DNA from: Alphaproteobacteria bacterium
GTDB taxonomy: Bacteria > Pseudomonadota > Alphaproteobacteria > Acetobacterales > Acetobacteraceae
Direction of reading: 5' to 3'
Length of the DNA: 64,000 nt
Assembly (NCBI GenBank): GCA_020850755.1
Contig: JADZEB010000032.1
Location: 1 to 64,000, forward strand
In this document: positions 8,498 to 15,987 of the stretch, piece after piece
How positions within the stretch are numbered: the first letter of the stretch is position 1
Layout of the letters: each line of letters begins with the position of its first letter
Made by a program: the position numbers and the translations under genes
Notes under the pieces: generated by a model
Seen by the model: only the letters and a program-made list of their open reading frames with translations
What the model was told of the DNA's origin: nothing
Database searches by the model: none

Positions 8498-9835
8498 TTA
8501 GGCAACGCCCCCGCTTCGGAGCGGCACCACATTCGCCGCACTGGCAGGTCGCCCCGCGATGGCTGCCGCCAGCACCTCGCCCCACCGCTCCATCGCCGCC
8601 ACCTGCTCGGGCCAGCGCTGGGCGCGCTGATAGACACCAAGCACGCCGCCGCGGGTCGCCGCTTGCCGGTGGTTCAGCACTGCATCCACCACCGGCTCTG
8701 CGAAACCGGCCTCCCCCATCGCCGTGGCGAAGGAGCGGCGCAGGTCGTGCAGACGCCAGCCGGTAAGATCGGGCGCAGCCCTCGCAAGGGTCGCCTTGAT
8801 CCTGCTGAAACCATCGACCGCATTGCCAGCGCGGGGCGAGGGAAAGACCAGCCCCGCCGTTGGCGCCCCTGCCGCCATGTGGCGGGCGCGGAGAATGTCG
8901 AGCGCCTGGGCGTGCAGATGGATGCGGTGGGCGTCGCGGTTCTTGGTGAGGCGCCCGGGCTGCGACCATGTGGCGCTATCGAGATCGAGGTGCTGCCATT
9001 CCATCCGGGTGGCCTCGCCGCGCCGGCAGGGCACCGCGATCAGGAACCGAATCAGGTCTCGATGGACGGCATCCAGGGCCGCGGCCTCGCCGACCAGCTT
9101 CCAGAGCCGCCCGAGTTCCGACGGCTTGAGATAGTGCGAGCGCGAGGCGGGCGGCCTTGGCCGGCGCGCCTTGGCGATCATCGTGCAGGGGTTCAGCGTC
9201 ACCAGCCCCTCATCCTGGCACCAGTCGAAGAAACGGCTGATGGCCCCGAAGCGGTGGCGCGCTGCATTCGGATGCTCCGGGTCTGCCCGCAGCAGCGTCC
9301 GCAGGTCCGCGGCCCCCACCTCCGTGACTGGCTTGCCGCCGGCCCGCATGGCTGCCACCGCCGCCCTGACATGCGCGCATTCCTCGCTGGCGTGCTTGGT
9401 GGAGATGGCCCCGCTTCCGCGCAGCTTGGCGCGGCTCGGAACGAGCTTGACGTAGGCATCAAGAACCCTGTCCAAGGTCTGGGCGCGGCGGCGGGCGCCG
9501 TCCGCGATCCTCGCCTTGCGTTCTGCCGAGGGATCGGCACCGGCCTTCGTCTGGCCCTTGATGCCCCCCGCCGCCGCCCGCGCCGCGTCAACTGTGTGAC
9601 TGCCAGGACTGCCGATGGTCACGGACTGAGTGGCAAACCGCCTGCCGGTGGACGGGTCGGTGCCGCGCGGCTTGAAATCGAACCGCCACGTCATGCCGGT
9701 TGGGTGCACCACCAGCGCAAGCCCCCGGCACTCCGCATCCCCGATCATGATCCGCGGGCCCGGCGCCCGCCGCCGCCAGGCGGCCTCGATCGTCGCCTTG
9801 GTGATCCTGACCGGACCTTCGCGAAGCACCCGCAT
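8498..9835 (-). CDS. Tyrosine-type integrase of the island
   Basis: A 445-aa site-specific recombinase. The N-terminal ~110 residues resemble the DUF4102 arm-DNA-binding domain of P4-type integrases (TWRFDFKPRG, QSVTIGSPGSHTVDAARAAA). The SAM-like core is central, and the C-terminal catalytic domain shows the tetrad: Arg in PCRRGEATRMEW, LHDLRRSFAT (H-x-x-R), LNHRQAATRGG and the nucleophile Tyr in VLGVYQRA. ATG 9835 is preferred; a longer frame to 9916 would run through the 19-bp end repeat. It lies ~190 bp from attR with its 5' end towards it and very likely catalysed insertion at tRNA-Thr. Confidence 0.93.
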   Translation of the reverse strand: MRVLREGPVRITKATIEAAWRRRAPGPRIMIGDAECRGLALVVHPTGMTWRFDFKPRGTDPSTGRRFATQSVTIGSPGSHTVDAARAAAGGIKGQTKAGADPSAERKARIADGARRRAQTLDRVLDAYVKLVPSRAKLRGSGAISTKHASEECAHVRAAVAAMRAGGKPVTEVGAADLRTLLRADPEHPNAARHRFGAISRFFDWCQDEGLVTLNPCTMIAKARRPRPPASRSHYLKPSELGRLWKLVGEAAALDAVHRDLIRFLIAVPCRRGEATRMEWQHLDLDSATWSQPGRLTKNRDAHRIHLHAQALDILRARHMAAGAPTAGLVFPSPRAGNAVDGFSRIKATLARAAPDLTGWRLHDLRRSFATAMGEAGFAEPVVDAVLNHRQAATRGGVLGVYQRAQRWPEQVAAMERWGEVLAAAIAGRPASAANVVPLRSGGVA

Positions 9836-9880
9836 GGCATCTGCCTCCGATCGAACGGGCGCCAATCCGAGGGACGCCCT

Positions 9881-9899
9881 GACCGGACATTGACCGGAC
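9881..9899 (+). repeat. Island end motif, copy 2 (identical to 5103-5121)
   Basis: Same 19 bp as copy 1, located 46 bp upstream of the preferred integrase start and inside the right end of the island. It could also let the integrase regulate its own promoter. Confidence 0.6.
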
Positions 9900-10028
9900 A
9901 AATGGGGCGGAAGCAAGCGGAAAGCGACGAAAGCGTCCGGAAGCCATCAATGCGTTTAGTGCCGTTTTTATCGGGCTTTTTCGTGATACCTCGGAGGCAT
10001 CGGGAATGATGCGGAACCATGATGCCGA

Positions 10029-10076
10029 GGTTTTGTAAACCGAAGGTCGGGGGTTCAAATCCCTCACCCGGCACCA
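10029..10076 (+). repeat. attR: 48-bp attachment repeat (3' half of tRNA-Thr)
   Basis: A perfect copy of 4986-5033. Only the anticodon loop to CCA portion is present. The preceding bases (GATGCCGA) do not form a D-arm or 5' acceptor strand, so this is an attachment remnant and not a tRNA gene. Confidence 0.95.
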
Positions 10077-10514
10077 TCTAACCAACTGTTATAGTTGCCA
10101 AGAACCACTCAGGCCGCCTTCTGCGCCGCCAAGACAAGCCGTGATTGGCCGGACATTGGCCGGACGCTCCGGCCTGGTCCCACCCTCCCCCACGGCGAGT
10201 TGCACCACGCCAAGGGACACGAGCAGAGGATGGCGTTCCGGGCCCCTCGGAACCGCTCGCGCCGCTGATCGCACACCCGGGTCGCATTCGCGCAGCGAGC
10301 CCACTACGAGACGACCATCACCGTCCGATCGTATGTCTGCTTGGCCAGGACACTATTGGCCAAGACGCCCTTGGCCATGACCTCTGCGCCAAGCGGGCCC
10401 CGCGTTGCCACAGGCGCAGATGCTGCAAGCGGCAGCGACCAAACGTGGCGCGGATTGGCGGATCTGCGTCTCTGACACGGGAAGGAACGACGCGCCTCTG
10501 TATCGTGCTGCAGA
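10077..10514. other. Intergenic stretch between attR and ubiV
   Basis: No convincing gene is visible in these 438 bp. It contains a third variant of the island end motif (GGCCGGAC-ATT-GGCCGGAC, 10147-10165) and three 15-bp tandem units starting TTGGCCAGGAC, TTGGCCAAGAC and TTGGCCATGAC (10341-10385). On the minus strand the latter can be read as part of a 24-codon frame beginning MAKGVLANSVLAKQ (10304-10378), which cannot be supported as a gene. Confidence 0.5.
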
Positions 10515-11432
10515 TCAGCCCGCGCGCATCGCCGCCGCGGTGTGGATGTGGCCCGCCTTGCCGTGCCAGAAGCCGTTCGAGAAGCTGGCCTCGGGGCGCA
10601 ACGCCCGCAGCCGCGCCTGCCCTTCGGTCGCCTCGATCCGGCCATCGAGCACGTCGCGGAACACCGATGCCGTCGCCACCATGTCCTGCGTATGCGGCGA
10701 GAGGCGCAGATGCGTCACGCCCAGGCCGACGATGTCGCCAAGCTCGGCCAGCAGATCGACATAGCTGTGCGACAGGGTCTGGATGCCGTTGACGGCAAGG
10801 AAGGGCTGCCCGGCGATGGTGCTGAGCGTCATCCCGTCCGGGTCTTCCTCGCAGACGAACTGGCAATTGTCCTTGGCGCGCCCGTGCGCGCGTGCATGGT
10901 AGCAGCGCGCCGATACCGCCAGCGACAGGCGGCCGAACACCTGCACCTCGATCCCGACGCCGAGTTCGGCCGCGCGTGCCGCGAGCACGGAAACGGCCGC
11001 GCGCGTAACCTCGCCCGGCAGGCAGAAATGCGTCGCGCCGCGCCTAGCGAGCGCGGCGAGCGTCACCTCGTTGTAGACGTTCATCATCGTCCCGATGCGA
11101 TGCGGCCGGCCGCTGGCATGAAACAGGGCGGAGGCGTCGTTGACCTCGATCTCGCGATCGGCAATGGCGGCGAACTCGCGTATCATGTCGCGTTCGCGCT
11201 TCAGCATCACCTCGCAGAGAGAGGAGAGAACGACCGTCTTGCCGCCACGCTCCAGCCGCGCGGCGACATCGAGGATGTGCTCATCGAAGAAGGGCGCGCG
11301 CTTCGAGCACACGACCTCGCCGAGATAGACCGTGCCCACCGGCGCCTCGTCGGCGATGCGTGCGTAGAAGTCGCGCCTGGCCGCGGCGGGCCAGTGGAAC
11401 AGGATCGGTCCGAGGGTGAGTTGCGCCGCCAT
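10515..11432 (-). CDS. ubiV: Ubiquinone anaerobic biosynthesis protein UbiV (U32 family)
   Basis: A 305-aa U32-peptidase-family protein. With UbiU it forms the Fe-S hydroxylase used for oxygen-independent ubiquinone synthesis. Cysteines expected for the cluster are visible: one in GEVVCSKRAPFF, and a trio in ARCYHARAHGRAKDNCQFVC. Further family landmarks are MMNVYNEVTLAALARRGATH and LRLSPHTQDM near the end. It starts 4 bp after the ubiU stop and is third in the ubiT-ubiU-ubiV operon. Length matches the ~290-aa E. coli protein. Prephenate is the reported oxygen donor in this pathway; this is family knowledge. Confidence 0.92.
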   Translation of the reverse strand: MAAQLTLGPILFHWPAAARRDFYARIADEAPVGTVYLGEVVCSKRAPFFDEHILDVAARLERGGKTVVLSSLCEVMLKRERDMIREFAAIADREIEVNDASALFHASGRPHRIGTMMNVYNEVTLAALARRGATHFCLPGEVTRAAVSVLAARAAELGVGIEVQVFGRLSLAVSARCYHARAHGRAKDNCQFVCEEDPDGMTLSTIAGQPFLAVNGIQTLSHSYVDLLAELGDIVGLGVTHLRLSPHTQDMVATASVFRDVLDGRIEATEGQARLRALRPEASFSNGFWHGKAGHIHTAAAMRAG

Positions 11433-11436
11433 GATG

Positions 11437-12435
11437 CTACCGCCAGGCCTTCGACTTGAACGCGCCCTCGGTCTGTTTCCTGCCTTCGGTGAGGGCGACG
11501 AGATCGTCAAGCTGCGGCTCCGACCCGGCAAGGATGGCATCGACGCTCGTGCGGAAGGCGGAGACCACGGACTTCACATAGGCGCGCGAACGCTGCCGCC
11601 CCTCGATCTTGAAGGCGTGCACGCCGCTGCGGATTAGGTCGGGCAGGAGCATCGAGAGGTTCAGGCTGATCGGCTCCTCGAAGGCGTAATAGGGGCCAGT
11701 GCGGCAATCGGCCAGGTAGCGGCCCTTGCAGATGGTGGGATAGCCTGCCTTCTCGGTGCGGGCGAAGCAGTCGATCGTGAACGCGCCGAGCCGGCTTTCG
11801 AGGCCGCCCCGCGCGTCCGGCTCGTAGCGCACCTGGCTGGCCGGCGAGCAGACGCCGTCCATGTTGGTCGACAGCCCGGTGACATAGTTGGTGAGGCTGC
11901 ACCGCCCCTCGACCATCAGCCCGTGGTTGCCGAAGATGAAGGTCTCCATCTCGCAAGGTATTTCCTGGCCCATGGCGCGGATCTCGGGAATGGTCAGGAT
12001 GCGTGGCAGCACGACGCGCCTGACGCCGAATTCGCGGCAGTAGTAGCGGATCGCCTCGGGGCTCGATGCGGCGGCCTGCACGGACAGGTGCAGGCGGCGC
12101 TCCGGGCAGGTTGTGACGACGTATTCGGCAACACCGATATCGGCGACGATGAAGGCATCGACGCCAAGCTGGTTGCCCGCGTCGATCGCCTCGCGCCACA
12201 GCGGAAACTTGCCGGCCGGCGGAAAGGTGTTCACCGCGAGCAGCACCTTGGTGCCGTGCGCATGCGCATAGGCGACCGAGCGCTCCATCTCCGGCATGGT
12301 GAAGTTCAGCCCGGGAAAGTTCCGCGCGTTGGTGGCGTTCTGGAAGCCGCAATAGACCGCGTCCGCACCGGCATCGACTGCCGTGCGCAGCGCCGCAGGG
12401 GTTCCCGCCGGGCAGACGAGTTCGGGGCGGTTCAC
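11437..12435 (-). CDS. ubiU: Ubiquinone anaerobic biosynthesis protein UbiU (U32 family)
   Basis: A 332-aa U32-family protein, partner of UbiV in anaerobic hydroxylation of the ubiquinone ring. Diagnostic stretches: MNRPELVCPAGTPAALRTAV, DAVYCGFQNATNARNF, FIFGNHGLMVEGRCSLTNYV and GAFTIDCFARTEKAGYPTIC. The conserved Cys residues (GRC, GVCSPA, IDC, TIC) would ligate the 4Fe-4S cluster. The start codon is GTG at 12435, overlapping the ubiT stop by 4 bp (GTGA), which indicates translational coupling. Length equals the E. coli homologue. Confidence 0.93.
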   Translation of the reverse strand: MNRPELVCPAGTPAALRTAVDAGADAVYCGFQNATNARNFPGLNFTMPEMERSVAYAHAHGTKVLLAVNTFPPAGKFPLWREAIDAGNQLGVDAFIVADIGVAEYVVTTCPERRLHLSVQAAASSPEAIRYYCREFGVRRVVLPRILTIPEIRAMGQEIPCEMETFIFGNHGLMVEGRCSLTNYVTGLSTNMDGVCSPASQVRYEPDARGGLESRLGAFTIDCFARTEKAGYPTICKGRYLADCRTGPYYAFEEPISLNLSMLLPDLIRSGVHAFKIEGRQRSRAYVKSVVSAFRTSVDAILAGSEPQLDDLVALTEGRKQTEGAFKSKAWR

Positions 12436-12962
12436 GGCATCTCCCTCGTTTCACGGTGGCTCCATCCGCCGAAGCGACGCAGCCCCGCAAGCGCGGCGCG
12501 CCCCGGTGGGCCGAACATCGCCGCGATGCTGGTTGCAACCGAGCCATCGACATCGTCGAGCGCGTTTCGCAGAGTCACCACGGCCTCGGTGTCCCCGGAA
12601 ATGACGAGATCGCGCGAGAAGAACATCGCATCGCCATCCTCGTCGCAGTCGATCAGGCGCAGAAGCTGCATGAATCGGCCGGAGATGCGCGCATCGCATG
12701 CGAGCGGCTCGCCGCGCGGGTATGCACGCAGGAGAAGGTCTCCCGGCTCCGGCCGGAGCAGCAGGGCGAAAGGCAGGTCGGTCGGCTCGATCACGAAGCG
12801 CGTCGATTGGTGCGGGCCGAGGCGCTCGAGTATCTCGGGATAGCGGGCCGCGATGCGCGTGACGATTCGCCCGAGCAGCGGCTGCAATGGCAGCAGCGCC
12901 ACCGACAGCGCCGCCCGCACTGGGGGCGGGAATTCGTTTGTCACCATACGAGGGGCTGACAT
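12432..12962 (-). CDS. ubiT: Ubiquinone anaerobic biosynthesis accessory protein UbiT (SCP2 domain)
   Basis: A 176-aa SCP2 lipid-binding-domain protein. It is thought to hold ubiquinone intermediates for UbiU-UbiV. The SCP2 core reads RFVIEPTDLPFALLLRPEPG, ISGRFMQLLRLIDCDEDGDA and MFFSRDLVISGDTEAVVTLR. ATG 12962 is preferred; in-frame ATGs at 12974 and 12947 are alternatives and no strong Shine-Dalgarno decides. It is the first gene of the operon and is preceded by a perfect FNR-like palindrome at 13011-13024. Adjacency to ubiU and ubiV makes the assignment strong despite the generic domain. Confidence 0.9.
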   Translation of the reverse strand: MSAPRMVTNEFPPPVRAALSVALLPLQPLLGRIVTRIAARYPEILERLGPHQSTRFVIEPTDLPFALLLRPEPGDLLLRAYPRGEPLACDARISGRFMQLLRLIDCDEDGDAMFFSRDLVISGDTEAVVTLRNALDDVDGSVATSIAAMFGPPGRAALAGLRRFGGWSHRETREMP

Positions 12963-13010
12963 TGAAGCTGCCATGGACAGGCGCGTAGCACGGAGGCACA
13001 AGCGCCCGGA

Positions 13011-13024
13011 TTGACATTCGTCAA
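13011..13024 (-). promoter_or_regulatory. FNR/FixK-type anaerobox upstream of ubiTUV
   Basis: TTGACATTCGTCAA is a perfect TTGAC-N4-GTCAA palindrome, one base per half-site from the FNR consensus TTGAT-N4-ATCAA and within the range of Anr/FixK boxes. Its centre is ~55 bp upstream of the preferred ubiT start. This is the expected control for a pathway that makes ubiquinone without oxygen. Confidence 0.7.
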
Positions 13025-13216
13025 GCCAGGCAGAAGCCGCGTGGGCGGCGATAACGGAATCAACGGCGCGACCGGCATGGGCGTGTCCCTGCCTGATCGC
13101 GGCCGGCCGGGTGCGCCATGCCGTCATTGCACGGCGCCGAGAAGTCCGGGGCGACGCAGTTCCTGCCACTGCCGCGAGTCTCGATCGTGCGGCTTTCCCG
13201 CGTATCGGGGCGGCCG

Positions 13217-13471
13217 TCAGCGCCAAGACATCAGCCGGCGCATCAACGCCGCATCGACCTCGATCGGCGGCGGCTCGGTCTGGCCGGCCCAGCGCGCGGC
13301 GCCGACATCCTTGAGCTGGGCATCGCTGAGTTCCGCCAGCGCCGCCCGGGTCGCCGCCTGCCGGTGGCGCGCCGCCAGTCGTGCCAGGACGGATGCGCCC
13401 CAGGCCCGCAGCGGCGCGAACAGCTCGCCCGCGACGAGGGCCGGGACCGTCTGCTGGAATGTGTGCGGCAT
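13217..13471 (-). CDS. DUF1127 (YjiS-like) small protein
   Basis: An 84-aa protein whose central segment AALAELSDAQLKDVGAARWA matches the DUF1127 signature (L..Ls..qL.DiG). DUF1127 proteins in alphaproteobacteria are short Arg-rich proteins. Some act as RNA-binding regulators of phosphate, carbon or stress genes; that is family knowledge. It is transcribed divergently from the BTAD regulator across a 176-bp gap. This copy is longer than the ~45-70 aa typical of the shortest members. Confidence 0.75.
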   Translation of the reverse strand: MPHTFQQTVPALVAGELFAPLRAWGASVLARLAARHRQAATRAALAELSDAQLKDVGAARWAGQTEPPPIEVDAALMRRLMSWR

Positions 13472-13572
13472 GGCTGCTCTCCTGTGCCGGTGCGTGGTGA
13501 GGAGAGCGTGCGGCCACCCCGTTCCGGCCCTGTGCTCGGCCGCGTGAAAGGGTCATCCGGATCGCCGGCGGG

Positions 13573-13601
13573 GGTGTGAAATCCGCGTAAAATCGCACAC
13601 C
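13573..13601. promoter_or_regulatory. Inverted repeat in the DUF1127 / BTAD-regulator divergent promoter region
   Basis: GGTGTG (13573-13578) and CACACC (13596-13601) form an inverted repeat with a 17-bp spacer, 46 bp before the BTAD regulator's GTG. A possible -10 element TATTCT lies at ~13609. A regulator site is plausible but unproven. Confidence 0.35.
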
Positions 13602-13647
13602 GCTCTGCTATTCTGCGTCGGCAGCCGAGACAGCCGGGGGATGGCCT

Positions 13648-15669
13648 GTGCGACTCCGCATCCTGGGTGGCCTGGATCTGAGATCGCCGCACGGTGAGCC
13701 GGTGCGCCTGCCCACGCGCAAGACCGCGTTGCTGCTCGCTGCCCTGGCCTTGGTGCCCAGGGGGCTGCGGCGCGAGGCGCTGTGCGCGCTGTTCTGGCTC
13801 GACCGCGGCGAGCAGCAGGCGCGCAGCAGCCTGCGCCAGGCGCTTACCGCGATACGCGCCGTTCTTCCCGAAGACGGTGCGGGCGTCCAACTGGAAAGCG
13901 ACCTTGAGACCGTCCGCCTGGCCGCGCCGGCAGAGGAGGTCGATCTCTGGCGGTTCGAGGCGCTGGCAGAGAGCGGGGAAGCTGCCCGACTTGCCGCCGC
14001 CGCCGCACTCTACCAGGGCGATGTCCTGGCCGGCATCGCACTGCCGGAGCCGCTGGAGCAGTGGTTCGCTCCCTACCAGCGCGCTGCCCGCGGCAAGGCG
14101 CTGGCGCTGGCGGAACGGCTGAGCCACCTGGTCGGGACCGAACCGGCAATCATCGTCCCCGCCAGCCAATTCCTGGCCGAACGGCTGCTGGCGGCCGATC
14201 CGGCCGCCGAGGAGGCGCACCGCGCCCTGATCCGGCTGCATCTGCACCAGGGCCGCACCAATGCGGCGCTGCGCCAGTTCGAGCTCTGCCGGGAGGCGCT
14301 CCGGCGCGAACTCGACGTCGAGCCCGAGCCCGAGACGGTGGCGCTGCTGGCGGCCGATCGCGGCCAGGGCGCGGCCGCGCCCGTTGCCGCGCCGCTTGCC
14401 GCCCGGCCCGCGCCCGATACGTTGCCGTCCGGTGCCGCAACGCTGCCGGCCTCGCTGCCGGCGCGCGATCGGGGCCAGCCGGCGATCATCGTGCTGCCCT
14501 TCGACAATCTGAGCGGCGAGCAGGACGAGTATTTCGTCGATGGCGTGGTGGAGGAGATCACCGCGGCGGTCTCGCGCGTGCGGGATTTCTTCGTCATCGC
14601 GCGCCAGTCGGCCTTCACCTACAAGGGCCGCTTCGTCGATGTGCGCGAGGTGGGGCGCGAGCTCGGCGTCCATTACGTGGTCGAGGGCACGGTGCGGCGC
14701 GGCGGCGAGAGGCTGCGCATCTCGGTGCAGCTGGTCGATGCCGGCACGCGCGCCCAGCTCTGGTCCGAGCGCTACGAGGGCGCGGTGAATGATGTCTTCG
14801 CCTTCCAGGACCGCATCGCCGCGCAGGTGGCCGGTGCCATCCATCCCGCCGTGCGCAACGCCGAGATCGCGCTCGCCACGCGCAAGCCGCCGGAGAGCCT
14901 GCGCGCCTACGATCTGGTGCTGCGGGCCTATCCGCGCATCTGGAGCCAGAACGGCCAGCTCAATGCGGAGGCGATCGCGCTTCTGGAAAGCGCGATCGAG
15001 GCCGACCCGCACTATGGGCGCGCACACGCGCTCTTGGCCTGGTGCCACTCGCAGGACGTGGTCTATCTCTGGTCCTCCGACCCCGAGGCGAGCCGCCAGG
15101 CCGCGAGCCGCGCGACCGACGCCACGGCGGGCCTGATCGACGACGATCCGGTTGCCCTGGCCGCGGTGGGCGCGGCGATCAGCCAGTGCCTGGAGGACCT
15201 GCCGCGCGCATCCGCCTGCATCGAGAGCGCGCTCGCGCTCGACCCCAACAACGCCTGGGCCTGGGCGCGCTACGCCTGGGTGGCGATCTACCGCGTCGAG
15301 CCGGACGAGGCTATCAGCCGGTTCGAACGGTCGCTGGCCTTGAGCCCGCTCGATCCCCTCGCCGTCAACCTGCACATCGGGATCGCCGTCGCGCATAGTC
15401 AGAAGGGCGAGTATGTGCAGGCCGCACGGCTGATCCGGGATGTGCTCTACCGCCACCCCAACGTGACCTGGGCCTACCGGCTGCTTGCCTTCACCGCGGC
15501 CCTGGGCGACGACCTGCCCACGGCGCGCGAGGCGGTGCAGAAGCTGCTCGCCGCCCATCCCAACGCCAGCATCGCGCTGATGCGGCGCTGCCACCCGTCG
15601 CGGCACAGTTCGGACATGTTTGAGCGGATGATCGAAGGCTGGCGGCTGGCCGGCCTGCCGGAGACGTAG
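13648..15669 (+). CDS. BTAD (SARP-like) regulator fused to TolB-like and TPR domains
   Basis: A 673-aa protein starting at GTG 13648. Residues 1-~90 form an OmpR-like winged helix (MRLRILGGLDLRSPHGEPVR, TRKTALLLAALALVPRGLRR). Residues ~95-240 are a bacterial transcriptional activation domain rich in TPR-like helices (EEAHRALIRLHLHQGRTNAA). A Pro/Ala linker leads to a TolB/FlgO-like region (IIVLPFDNLSGEQDEYFVDG, GVHYVVEGTVRRGGERLRIS) like that of many adenylate-cyclase-type regulators. C-terminal TPRs follow (AHALLAWCHS, SALALDPNNAWAWARYAW). No cyclase catalytic domain is seen. Target genes are unknown; the divergent DUF1127 gene is the nearest candidate. Confidence 0.82.
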   Translation: MRLRILGGLDLRSPHGEPVRLPTRKTALLLAALALVPRGLRREALCALFWLDRGEQQARSSLRQALTAIRAVLPEDGAGVQLESDLETVRLAAPAEEVDLWRFEALAESGEAARLAAAAALYQGDVLAGIALPEPLEQWFAPYQRAARGKALALAERLSHLVGTEPAIIVPASQFLAERLLAADPAAEEAHRALIRLHLHQGRTNAALRQFELCREALRRELDVEPEPETVALLAADRGQGAAAPVAAPLAARPAPDTLPSGAATLPASLPARDRGQPAIIVLPFDNLSGEQDEYFVDGVVEEITAAVSRVRDFFVIARQSAFTYKGRFVDVREVGRELGVHYVVEGTVRRGGERLRISVQLVDAGTRAQLWSERYEGAVNDVFAFQDRIAAQVAGAIHPAVRNAEIALATRKPPESLRAYDLVLRAYPRIWSQNGQLNAEAIALLESAIEADPHYGRAHALLAWCHSQDVVYLWSSDPEASRQAASRATDATAGLIDDDPVALAAVGAAISQCLEDLPRASACIESALALDPNNAWAWARYAWVAIYRVEPDEAISRFERSLALSPLDPLAVNLHIGIAVAHSQKGEYVQAARLIRDVLYRHPNVTWAYRLLAFTAALGDDLPTAREAVQKLLAAHPNASIALMRRCHPSRHSSDMFERMIEGWRLAGLPET

Positions 15670-15921
15670 CCGGGACTCGGGGCGGTACTGCCCGGCCGGC
15701 GAGGGCGAGACGCGTGCCCTGCATGGCTGCGCCGGTCTTGCGCGTGGCTGTGTTCGGCGTGCCCATGCTTAGGCCAATGGCGCGGAACGCGAGGCGCAGC
15801 GGCAGCAGGCGCACCAGGGGCGACCCATGATCGGCCCGGCGACGAGCGAGTGGCTGGAGCGCTGCCCGCCCACGGCTGCCGCGGTCGCCGCAGAACCGGG
15901 CAGCCGCGGCATCGCAATGCC
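15670..15921. other. Intergenic stretch upstream of the copper region
   Basis: About 250 bp between the BTAD regulator and the CueR-type promoter. I see no supported gene, tRNA or repeat; frames here have no family resemblance. Confidence 0.4.
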
Positions 15922-15952
15922 TTGACCTTCCAGCGGCGGGAAGCTCCATCCT
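15922..15952 (+). promoter_or_regulatory. MerR/CueR-type promoter with 19-bp spacer
   Basis: TTGACC (-35, 15922-15927) and CATCCT (-10, 15947-15952) are separated by 19 bp, the lengthened spacer typical of MerR-family targets. Within the spacer is the dyad CTTCC-N7-GGAAG (15927-15943), close to the copper-sensing CueR operator ACCTTCC...GGAAGGT. It drives the HMA chaperone gene starting at 15988. No cueR gene lies in the window. Confidence 0.65.
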
Positions 15953-15987
15953 CGCGCCATAGCTCTGCTCACGATGTGGAGGACGCC

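Larger units (their letters stand above)
5034..10076. mobile_element. 5-kb tRNA-Thr integrated element (satellite-like island)
   Basis: The island is bounded by the 48-bp att repeats in tRNA-Thr(TGT). It encodes, from right to left on the minus strand, a tyrosine integrase, an excisionase-like DNA-binding protein, a winged-helix protein and a terminase-small-subunit-like HTH protein. A Sel1 lipoprotein on the plus strand lies next to attL. There are no capsid, conjugation or large-terminase genes. This composition fits a minimal phage satellite or integrative mobilisable island; that interpretation is inferred from gene content. Confidence 0.88.

Noticed and set aside
7782-8969. 395-codon minus-strand frame spanning the excisionase-like and integrase genes
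   Set aside because: Out of frame with both supported genes and composed mainly of Arg/Ala/Gly/Pro.
10029-10076. Second tRNA-Thr gene
   Set aside because: Only the 3' 48 nt are present; there is no D-arm or 5' acceptor strand, so it is attR.
9588-10085. Minus-strand protein reading LNPRPSVYKTSASW across attR
   Set aside because: This is the well-known spurious translation of tRNA/att sequence; a parallel version occurs over the relic at 23.6 kb, which supports shared DNA rather than protein.
13243-15606. 787-codon minus-strand frame opposite the BTAD regulator
   Set aside because: Shadow frame; the plus-strand product has recognisable domains and the antisense product does not.
13648-15669. 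Antibiotic biosynthesis cluster suggested by the SARP-like regulator
   Set aside because: No polyketide, peptide synthetase or tailoring genes lie nearby; the TolB/TPR arrangement is common in non-biosynthetic regulators.
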